Assembly: GCA_026120185.1 (NCBI GenBank)
Contig: JANUWF010001635.1
Location: forward strand, 1 to 64,000
DNA from: Voacanga thouarsii
Taxonomy: Eukaryota; Streptophyta; Magnoliopsida; Gentianales; Apocynaceae
DNA: 64,000 nt
Direction of reading: 5' to 3'
Shown here: positions 54,706 to 64,000 of the stretch, one piece after another
Position numbering within the stretch: position 1 is the first letter of the stretch
How the letters are laid out: every line of letters starts with the position of its first letter
Made by a program: the position numbers and the translations under genes
The notes under the pieces: model-generated
Told to the model about the DNA's origin: nothing
What the model saw: the letters and a program-made list of their open reading frames with translations, nothing else
Database searches by the model: none

Positions 54706-55904
54706 ATAGAGGTAGTCTGGATCGCTTTGCTGCTAGCTTTCTGCATTTTCTGGAGGCAAAAAACGTTCAAAAAACAGAAAAAGAGATTCCCACCTAGTCC
54801 TCCAGCTCTCCCAATTCTTGGCCATCTCCCCCTCCTAGGAGCTCCAATTCACAAAGCCCTTCAGAATCTCTCCACCAAGCATGTTCCCATAATCTATCTG
54901 CGTTTAGGGACCCGTCCTGCTCTTATCGTTTCCTTCCCCGCCATTGCTGCAGAATGTTTTGCCAAGAACGATATAATCTTTGCCAACAGGCCGGAGACCC
55001 GCACCAACAACCTTACCTATAACTTTATTACCGCCTTGGATTTGCTGCATATGGAAACCTCTGGCGTAATCTCCGTCGAGTCACCACTGTCCATATTTTA
55101 CCCTGCGCCGGGCTCAACCATTTCTCTGCCGTTCCAACAGAAGAAATTCATATTATGGTAAAAAATCTGTACCCAGATTCCAGGGCAAATCGGAATGTGA
55201 TGGTCGCTGGAAAACAGTCGTCTGGAGATGCTGAATCGTTTGATGCAGATTTGCCCTTGCACCTTTGTGATTATTTTCCAGTTGTGAGGTGGATTGGTTT
55301 TGGTGGGTTTAAGAAGAAGCTGGTGAATGGGCATAAAAAGAGTGACAAATTTTTGCAAGATCTGATTGATGAAAGCAGGAGAAATGGCGGCTCTGAGTGC
55401 TCAGCCACGAAGAATAAGACAGTGATCCAATCACTGTTGCCCCTACAAGAAGCTGAACCGGAGTTCTACACAGATGACAGAATCAAATCAATTATACTGG
55501 TAAACCCAGTATTGCTAAGTACCCCTGTATTATATCAGAAGCAACCTTATTGAGTTCTCTTTAGAGTCTTTCCTGTTTGACCTTTTTCATTTACTACCTT
55601 TCATTAACACAGTTTTTTTAAGCGTCTCTTTTAGATACTCTTTGCTGGAAATCAGACTTCAGTACACACCATGGGGTGGGCAATGTCTCTTCTGTTAAAT
55701 CATCACGGAGGTAACGAAAAGAGTAAGAAGTGAAATAAACCGCCATGTTCCATCAGGGCGTTAGGATTTGGATCTTGCAAAGTTACCTTATTTGCGCTGT
55801 GTTATCAATGAAACACACTGACTTTTTCCGGCCGGTTGCACCACTTCTTCTTCCTCATCTGTCATCTGAAGAATGAACCAGCAATGGATTCCAAATTCCC
55901 CGCG
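54706..55904 (+). pseudogene. P450-6: subgroup B CYP81-type pseudogene
   Basis: Closest to P450-4 in exons and the short 135-bp intron (exon 1 54706-55499; exon 2 from 55635). The start codon is ATA (54706-54708) where P450-4 has ATG. A frame slip near 55030 breaks the region matching TAFGFAPYGNLW. An in-frame deletion of about 48 bp removes the segment matching NLSSLFLDLMFNVIMR (about 55195). Exon 2 has an insertion at CATCACGGAGG, a deletion after CAGGGCGTT, a stop in place of Cys (GAATGAACC) and ends at about 55904, before PERF and the heme cysteine. Its I-helix relic reads AGNQTS, keeping the subgroup Gln. It cannot make a functional enzyme. Confidence 0.95.
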
Positions 55905-56040
55905 GATAATCCGATCCATATAAGAATTTCTACCAGTTTGAGGTTCGATTTTGCACTTTAAATACTCGAGAGAAAGATTAGAATTTTCAACTTTGAAGAT
56001 AATAGCAGCTCCAAAACTATTCACCATAAGCGGATAATCC
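55902..56040. repeat. 11-bp direct repeat flanking a short insert at the P450-6 break
   Basis: GCGGATAATCC occurs at 55902-55912 and again at 56030-56040. The first copy lies exactly where homology to P450-4 stops. The 117 bp between have no recognised identity. It may be a repair footprint or a small insertion. Confidence 0.6.
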
Positions 56041-57030
56041 ATTTCTTGCATCCCTGCTTTTTCTTCCTTCTTTTGATAATGAGTTTAAGATACTTGTAAA
56101 AATTGAAATTGCTCTATTTACTTCTGAAACCTTTTAGAAAGAAAGGAAAAGGAATATGAAGATTTTCTATTTCTCTCTCTCCTGTCCACTCCTTCCATAA
56201 CTGAAATCTTGAAACTGCCTATTAAGTTTCTTTATACTTTTTTTCACTTTTATGATTAGGTAATTTTTGTTTGAGATTCATCTTCTGTAGTGCGGAGATG
56301 TTTAAAATATTGTTAATCTTCACTTGAAATTTGATGTTGACGGTAAAAAAAAAAAAAAAAAAAAGGTCTATGTGCAATTCTGCTGTTTTATGTGGTGAAT
56401 ACAATGTTTTTAGAATGGAATGGGACATTGAGTTGGAAAATTTATTAGTTTATAATTTAATGATCTAATCACAATTAGATTACAATTGAATTAAGAATAT
56501 TATAATTTAAAAATTAAAAATATAATTATTATAAAGAACAAAATTAATTAATAATATAGTGTAATTTAAATTCATAAAAGTATAAATATTTAAATTCATA
56601 ACTAATGTAATGTAATAGAATGACAAATTACTAATAAAATATATAATTTACAATTACAAAATTAAAAACATTCATTTTTAATTTATTAATAATACATAAT
56701 TTTAAATTTTACTCGTTTAATTTATTTTTTAAAACAGACCAATTAAACCAGTATCAAACTAGCTGGTTCACGGTTCAACCGGTCCAACACGATCCACACT
56801 ATCCAACACAATTTTCAAAGAAAACAGTTCACACACACGAACCAAACCAACTAGGCAACCGATTCATGATTCAATTGGTCGGACCGGCCAATCCGATCCG
56901 ATTCAAAAAACCTTGGGTGAATGGATTTGATAGAGCGGATTAATTACATTTTTTAGATAAGTTACTTGAGAATTGAACTTCAATATCTGTAAGCCCAAAT
57001 AACATAACCGTATCTAACATCCTGTGAGAT
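56041..57030. other. Spacer after P450-6
   Basis: AT-rich DNA, no gene. At about 56735-56915 a GC-richer patch with CAACCGGTCC, GGTTCACGGTTC and CGGACCGGCCAATCCGATCCG resembles the subterminal type of short repeats seen in hAT-like elements, but no ends were found. Confidence 0.45.
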
Positions 57031-57039
57031 TAATTATGG

Positions 57040-60000
57040 CTTTAAACTGTGAAGCTGCACATGATAAGATAGTCTATCTTGGAGATTCAAGAACAACAAA
57101 AGTTCAGGGAAAGGACAAAGTTTTCTTAAAACTTTAGGAAAAGAATTAGCCAGCAATGATATACTATGTGTTCTAACTATTAAAGGTAATCTTAATTCTA
57201 TTATTTTGTTGGGAAAAGTGAGAGTTAAAGTATCCTTTGAGTCTGACAAAATTATTATGAAAAAAATAATATTTTTATGGGGAAAAGGATATGATATTGT
57301 AATTAGAGACTCTTTTTACTCAATATTTCTAATGTGATAAATGAAAATACTTCTTCTTTTACTTACTTTGTTGACTCATTTAACTTAAGGCATGTTAAAT
57401 TAGGACATGCTAAGTTTGATTATCTTGAAAGAATGCAATCTTTTAGTTTGATTTCTATATTTGATTCTTCTAGTATGGAAAGATATCAGATATGTGTTGG
57501 GATTAAGGTAACTAAAAAGACATATTTTTCTATTAATAAGGAAATATAATTATTAAACATAATTCATAAAAACTTAGGTGATCTTAAACAAACCATGACT
57601 AGAGGAGATAAGAGGTATTGTGTAACTTTTATAGATGATTTTTCTAGATTCACTAAGTTATACTTAGGAATAAAGATAATACCTTTATTACTTTTCTGTC
57701 TTATAAAATTGAAGTAGAAAACCAACTTCACAAGAAAATTAAGAGAGTTAGATATGATAGAAGTAGAGAATACTTAACCATACATAAATTTTGTTAGAAA
57801 GAAAGTATTATACATGAAGTAACTCCACCTTATTCGCCTGAATTTAATTGTGTAGTTGAGAGGAAAAATATAATCCTTAAAGAGATGATAAACTCTTTGT
57901 TGGTTAGTTCTTCTGCGCCTAATAATTTATGTGGTGAAGTTATTTTATCAGCATATTACTTACAAAATGGGATTCCACATAAGAAAATTGGTAAGACACC
58001 TTATGAATTATGAAAGGTTATACACTTAATTTGAAATATTTGAAAGTATGGGGGTATCTTGCTAAAGTTATGGTGTCTGAACCTAAGAAAAGAAAGATAG
58101 GTTCTAAAGCATCTGATTGTATATTTATTGGATATGCTGAACACAAAGCTGCCTATCATTTTTTTTTTTTTTTTTGAATTGATGTGCTTGATTCTAATAC
58201 AATTATTGAGATAAATAATACTGAATTCTTTGAACACATTTTTCCACTTTTTAATAAAAGATCATAAACCTGTTAAAAGAATCGTTGAAGACTCTAGTGA
58301 AGAGTTGAGAATAAGTAAAAGACCAAGAAAATAATTATCTTTTGGAAATAATTTTTACACTTACTTGATAGAAAATGATCCTTTAACATTTTCTAAAGTA
58401 AGCTCTTCTTCTGATGTAAGTTTATGGAAAAAAATAATTAAAACTGAATTAGACTCTATTTTACAAAATAAAATTTGGATTTTAGTTGATTTATTGCTTG
58501 TGACAAGGCCAATTGGTTGCAAATAGATTTTCAAAAAGAAATTTAAACCTGATGGCTCAATTGATAAATACAAAACTCAGTTGGTAACTAAAGGGTTTAC
58601 TCAAAAAGAAAACATATTGACTATTTTGATACTTTTGTTCCAAGAAGTAGAATTACTTTAATTCGAGTTTTATTTGCTTTAGTTTCAATTTATAAATTAT
58701 TTGTATATCAAATGGATATCAAAACTACTTTTTTAATGGTGATTTATAAGAAGAAATTTATATAACTCAACCTGAAGAGTGCGTTGAACCAAAACAAGAA
58801 AAGAAAGTTTGCAAACCACTCAAATCTCTTCATGGCCTAATGGCATGAGAATTTTAACTAATTATTATTAAGTGATGGTTTTTCATATGTTGAAGTGGAT
58901 AAATGTGTATATAAAAAAGTTATAAATAATGATTATGTTATTATAAATTTATATGTGGATGACATACTTATATTTGATACTAGTTTGAAAATTGTGAATA
59001 GTACTAAATTGTTTTTAACTTCTAATTTTGATATGAAAGATGTAGGAAAAGCTAAAACAATACTAGATGTTAGAGTTACAAAGAGAGGCAATGGTATTAT
59101 GTTGTCGCAAACATTATATTGAGAAACTTCTTAAGAAGTTTAATAATTATGATGTGACATCTATGAGCACTCCTTATAACGCTAACTCTCAGCTGAAGAA
59201 AAATTGTGATCATCTAGTGGTACAATCTAAATATAATCAAATTATTAGACGTTTAATGCATATAATGAATTTTAGGAGACCAGACATTGTATATACTGTC
59301 TGTAGATTGAATAGATATAATCTAAATCATAGCATTAGTCTGCTTTAGTAAGACTAATGAAGTATTTGAGAGGAACAATAAATTATGGTATCCTATATGG
59401 AGGTTATCCCACTATACTAGAAGGGTATAATGATGTAAATTAGATTTCAAACACAAAAAAGTCAAGATCTACTAGTAGCTTCGTTTTCACCCTCAACTAG
59501 AGTGCAATAGTGTGGAAGTCATCTTTGCAAATAATTCTTGCAAGATTTTCTATAAAGTTAGAGTTCGTAACTCTGGAATTAGTTAGAATTGAGGTTGACT
59601 AGTTAAGAAATTTCTCATTTGATATTCCCTTGGGTGTGAAACATATATCTTCAGCATCCATGCACTGTGATTCACAAGCGGCAATTCACATTGCTATGAA
59701 TAATTCATACAAATGGAAAAAAATCAACACATGAGACTGAGACATAATGTCATAAATCAGTTGTTAAGAGATGAAATAATTTTTATTGATTTTGTAAGTT
59801 CAAAAAATGAATTTGGTTGATCCTCTAACTAGACTTTTGGAAAGAAAATTAATTTTGGAAATATCGAGGAGAATGTGACTAAAACCAATTAAGTAATCAA
59901 TTTTGAATTTGATAGAAACTCAACCTATGTGATTGGAGATCCCATAAAATAAGTTCATGTGAGTAACAACAAGTTAAAATAGATACTGATAGCACTAATG

Positions 60001-60345
60001 TTAAGTCTCTCTTATGGTGTGTGAATAGTACTTTAATTGCAAATTGCTAAGTGAGATAAAGTTAAACTCTTAATAGATTCATATCGCTTATGTGTTGTAC
60101 AATTAAGCAGTGTGTATTTGATGAATTCACCTATATAAGTGTGGAATGGGGTTATTCCTATGAGATGATTGTTGGCCAAATCTCTAGAGCATTCATGAAT
60201 AATTAGGCACACACATGGCCTATTTGTGCAAAACACCGATGGACAACAAAATTGTAGAGGTAAAAGTTGTTGAATAATAAAATCTCTCTAACTTACAATA
60301 AGAGATTATTAGTTTATAAATGTTATAATCTTTATTGATAACTCT
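57040..60345 (+). mobile_element. Highly decayed Copia element 2
   Basis: On the + strand, in several frames, remnants appear in Copia order. Protease end (YLGDSRTTKVQGK, about 57078); GAG-pre-integrase (LRHVKLGHAKFDYLERM, 57390); integrase (VTFIDDFSRFTKLY, 57623); RT (RPIGCK, a stop, IFKKKFKPDGS near 58508; YQMDIKTTFLNG, 58708; NLYVDDILIF, 58946); and RNase H (CDSQAAIHIAMNNS, about 59670). The pol end (VSSKNEFG, 59790) is followed by a TATGTGATTGGAGATCCC block. A possible 3' LTR begins TGTTGAATAATAAAATC at 60268 after a purine-rich stretch and is cut by the CACTA end at 60346. Dozens of stops and shifts make it old. The 5' LTR was not recognised. Confidence 0.82.
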
Positions 60346-60882
60346 CACTACAAGAAAAAATCAAATTAGCGACGGCCAAATCCATCGCTAATCACGTTTA
60401 GCGATAGATTAGTGATGGATTACGTTCGTCGCAATTTGCGACAGAAAGAAAATCTGTCGCAAACAACGACGGATTTGCGATGGCATAATTTTTTTAAAAA
60501 AATTAATTAATTTAGAAACGAATTTGCAAAATTTTATTTACAAAAAATTAATTAATTTAACAACGGATTTGCGAAGGCCAAAAACTTTTATTTTAAAAAA
60601 AATTAATTAATTTAGCAACGAATTTGCGACGGTAAAATTTTTTTTAATTACTAAAAATAAATTAATTTAGCAACGGATTTCCAACAGTAAAAAATTTTTA
60701 AATTTTGAAAAAATCAATTAATTTAGCAATAGATTTGAGACGGCCAAAAAAAATTTTATTTACAAAAATTAAAATAATTTAGCGACGGTTTTGCGATGGA
60801 AAAAAATATTTTTTTAAAATTAATTAATTTAGAAATCAATTTGCGGTAGCGAAAAAATTTTATTTAAAAAATTAATTAATTA

Positions 60883-61049
60883 GCTACTCGGCCCGCCCGT
60901 CCATTGGCCGGACTTGACCCACCAAGAACCCGATCTGCAACCCGACCTGCCAAGAATATTATGAGATTATATCAGACTTGAGACTCGAACCTGCGTCCTT
61001 ATTGTGGGGGAACACGCGTTCTACCACTAAACTATTGACGTTCTTGTGA
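60883..61049 (-). mobile_element. tRNA-derived SINE inside the CACTA element
   Basis: On the minus strand, TAGTTTAGTGGTAGAAC (about 61035-61019) matches a polymerase III A box and GGTTCGAGTCT (60991-60981) a B box, about 30 bp apart as in a tRNA. The head (GTCAATAGTTTAGTGG...CGTGTTCCCCCACAATAAGG) is tRNA-like but lacks a pairing acceptor stem. The body continues to GGGCGGGCCGAGTAGC and ends in an A/T-rich TAATTAATTAATTTTTTAAATA tail. Its GC content stands out from the surrounding array. No clear target duplication. Confidence 0.6.
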
Positions 61050-61085
61050 TTTATTATACTATATATTAATTATATAGTAAATTTT

Positions 61086-63281
61086 TTTGTGAATTAGCGA
61101 CGGATCTGCGACGACAGAATTTTCCGTCACAAATTCGTTACTAATTAGCCATGGATTTGCGACGGCTAATTTTTCAAGATTTAAAAAAAATTATTTTTAA
61201 ATTTTGGATGGCCGTCGCAAATCCCTCGCAATTTGCGAGGGATTATTTTTTAAATTTTAAAAAAAATTAATTTATTTTTTAATTTTAGATGGCCGTCGCA
61301 AATCCGTCTCAAATTGCGACGGCTTGCTTTTTTAATTTTAGAAAATAAATTTATTTTTTAATTTTACATTGCCGTCGCAAATCCGTCGCAATTTGCAACG
61401 GATTTGCGACGGCTTATTTTTTTAATTTTAAAAAAAAAAATATTTTTTAATTTTAGATGGCCATCTCAAATTGCTACGGATATGCGAGGGCTTGTTTTTT
61501 TAATTTTAAAAAATAAATTTATTTTTAAATTTTACAATGTTGTCGCAAATCCCTCTCTAATTGCGACGGATCAAGGTTTATGAAACCCTGATCTGTTGCA
61601 AATCCATCACTAATCTAAAAAATTTACAAAAAAAAAATTTAATATTTGATTATATATATATATTTATATACATATGATATAGTATCTGTGTGTGTGTTAA
61701 AATAGTAGAATACGCGAAAAGACTTAGTAAGTTGAAATATTTATATATATAATATACATATAATATTATTAAGTACATATATGTATGTGTATATGTAAGA
61801 ATATGACATATATACATCTGTTACTATTAAATATATATATATATAGACACATACTAACATAAATAAATATGTATATATATGTATATATATATATTTATTT
61901 TTATATTAAAAAAGTATATTAACATATTTATATGTATAAAAAAATGCTATATTAATATATGTATATATATGTGTACATATATATACATATTAATATTAAT
62001 ATTATGAGAATTTTTAGATGGCCATCGCAAATCCTTTACAAATTTGCAACGGATTTGCGAGGGCTTATTTTTTTAATTTTTAAAAAATAATTTTATTTTT
62101 TAATTTTAAATGACCGTCGCAAATTCCTCGCAAATTTGTGACGGATTTGCGAGGGCATTTTTTTTTTAATTTTTAAAAAATAAATTTATTTTTAAATTTT
62201 GAATGACCATCGCAAATCCTTCGCAAATTTACAACGAATTTGCAAGGGCTTTTTTTTAATTTAAAAACAATAAATTTATTTTTTCATTTTAGATAGCCAT
62301 CGCAAATCCCTCGCAAATTTACGACGGATTTGCAAGGGCCTTTTTTTAATTTTAAAAAAATTAATTTATTTTTAAATTTTGAATATCCGTCGCAAATCTC
62401 TCGTAAATTTGTAATGGATTTGCAAGGGTATTTTTTTAATTTAAAAAAATTAATTTATTTTTTAATTTTAGATGACCATCACAAATCCGTCGCAAATTGC
62501 GACGTATTTGCGAGGGCTTTTTTTTTTTTTTTTTAAATTTTACATTGCCGTCGCAAATCCATCGCAAATTGCGATGGATTTGTGATAAATAAATTTATTT
62601 TTAAATTTTGGATGGCTGTTGCAAATCCCTAGCAAATTTGAAATGGATTTGCGAGGGCTTTTTTTTAATTTTAAAAAAATTAATTTATTTTTTAATTTTG
62701 AATGGCCGTCTCAAATTCCTCGCAAATTTGCAACAGATTTGCGAGGGTTTTTTTTTTAATTTAAAAAAAAATAAATTTATTTTTTAATTTTAGATGACCG
62801 TCGCAAATCCATTTCAAATTGTGACGGATTTGTAATGGCTTGTTTTTTTAATTTTTAGAAAACAAATTACAATGGATTTGCGACGGCTTATAAATTTATT
62901 TTTTAATTTTAGATGGCCATCTCAAATTCGTCGCAAATTGTGACGGATTTGCGAGGGTTTGTTTTTTTAATTTTAAAAAATAAATTTATTTTTAAATTTT
63001 ACAATGTCGTCGCAAATCCCTCTCTAATTGTGACGGATTAGGGTTTATGAAACCCTAATCTGTCGCAAATCCATCACTAATCTAAAAAATTTACAAAAAA
63101 AAAATTTAATGTTTGATTATATATATACATATGATATAGTATGTGTGTGTGTGTTGAAATAGTAGAATACGCGAAAAGACATTAGTAAGTTGAAATATTT
63201 ATATATATAATATACATATGATATTATTAAGTATATATATGTATGTATATATGTAAGAATATGACATATATGCATCTGTTG

Positions 63282-63324
<43 letters not shown>

Positions 63325-63440
63325 CTAACATAAATAAATATGTATATATGTATGTATATATATTTATTTTTATATTAAAAAAGTATATTAACATATTTAT
63401 ATGTATATAAAAATGCTATATTAATATATGTATATATGTG

Positions 63441-63473
<33 letters not shown>

Positions 63474-64000
63474 TAATATTATGATAATTTTTAGATGGTC
63501 GTCGTAAATCCTTCGCAAATTTACGACGAATTTGCGAGAGCTTATTTTTTTTATTTTTAAAAAATAAATTTATTTTTTAATTTTAAATGGCCATTGCAAA
63601 TCCCTCGCAAATTTGTGACAGATTTGCTAGAACATTTTTTTTAATTTTTAAAAAATAAATTTATTTTTAAATTTTAAATGGCCATCGCAAATCCATCACA
63701 AATTTACGATGGATTTGTGAGGGTTTTTTTTTTTAATTTTAAAAAATAAACTTATTTTTTAATTTTAGATAGCCGTTGCAAATCCCTCGCAAATTTGCGA
63801 CGGATTTGCAAGGGCCTTTTTTTTTAATTTTAAAAAATTAATTTATTTTTAAATTTTGAATGACCGTTGCAAATCTCTCGCAAAATTGCAATGGATTTGC
63901 AAGGGCATTTTTTAATTTTAAAAAAAATTAATTTATTTTTTAATTTTAGATGGTCGTCGCAAATCCCTCGCAAATTTGCGATGGATTTGCGAGGGCCTTT
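61086..64000. repeat. Large tandem duplication in the CACTA subterminal array
   Basis: Two consecutive copies of a roughly 1.46-kb unit are visible. The anchor AGTAGAATACGCGAAAAGAC lies at 61704 and again at 63161, 1457 bp apart. Around it the same blocks recur: AATCTAAAAAATTTACAAAAAAAAAATTTAAT, TTATATATATAATATACAT, and the (TA)n-rich TATATGTATG stretch. The second copy runs to or past the window edge. Confidence 0.8.

Larger units (their letters stand above)
60346..64000 (+). mobile_element. CACTA (En/Spm-type) transposon left end and subterminal array
   Basis: CACTACAAGAAAAAATC at 60346 is the classic plant CACTA terminal inverted repeat. From there to the window end the sequence is a dense array of GCGACGGATTTGCGACGG-like units in both orientations (CCGTCGCAAATCCGTCGCAAATTGCGACGG), separated by T-rich and A-rich spacers. 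These are the subterminal repeats bound by CACTA transposase. No transposase ORF lies in the window. TCT (60343-60345) is the candidate 3-bp target site; the other end is outside the window. Confidence 0.85.

Noticed and set aside
57034..57249. Minus-strand 71-codon ORF
   Set aside because: It is antisense to the decayed Copia protease/GAG-pre-integrase region.
60981..61039. Functional tRNA gene
   Set aside because: A and B boxes are present, but there is no paired acceptor stem, and the sequence continues into a SINE-like body.
60346..64000. Regularly spaced repeats resembling a CRISPR array
   Set aside because: The units are palindromic, variable and in both orientations, follow a CACTA terminus, and the DNA is plant nuclear.

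Overview
This is nuclear DNA of a flowering plant, very probably a eudicot. The evidence is GT-AG introns, Copia and Gypsy LTR retrotransposons, LINE, Helitron, CACTA and MITE sequences, AT-rich spacers, and a tandem array of plant-specific CYP81-type cytochrome P450 genes. The species cannot be named from the window.

The functional core is a P450 array on the + strand, with two exons per gene and a phase-0 intron just before the I-helix oxygen-binding motif. Five genes look intact: P450-1 (14468-17067), P450-2 (27969-30035), P450-3 (34539-36184), P450-4 (45790-47428) and P450-5 (51765-53477). P450-6 (54706-55904) is a clear pseudogene. Two more relics lie between genes: an exon 1 remnant at 27077-27345 and an exon 2 remnant at 30117-30250. 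P450-1, -2, -3 and -5 form subgroup A. P450-4 and -6 form subgroup B. The order A-A-A-B-A-B, together with homologous DNA upstream of P450-3 and P450-5, points to duplication of an A-B pair. All are predicted ER-anchored monooxygenases; substrates cannot be read from sequence.

Transposons fill most of the rest. Positions 1-8594 hold a Copia element with ~2-kb LTRs (5' end outside the window), inserted in an older Copia remnant (8595-9263). Positions 9264-12345 hold a MITE, two degenerate copies of a SERF/4F5-like gene and a LINE RNase H relic. P450-1 is followed by a 914-bp hAT-type element with an 8-bp target duplication (17336-18249) and a decayed Tekay-like Gypsy element with a 5-bp target duplication (18307-24062). 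Between P450-3 and P450-4 lies a block of minus-strand host-gene fragments: an RPB8-like first exon, introns and exons of an ECT/YTH-type gene, and unidentified coding pieces. A Helitron 3' terminus lies at 38426. At the right end a decayed Copia (about 57.0-60.35 kb) is cut by a CACTA terminus (60346) whose subterminal repeat array runs off the window and carries a tRNA-derived SINE.

Many MITEs sit in P450 promoters, introns and 3' flanks. Because the array is duplicated, several have a visible empty site at the paralogous position, which gives their relative ages.
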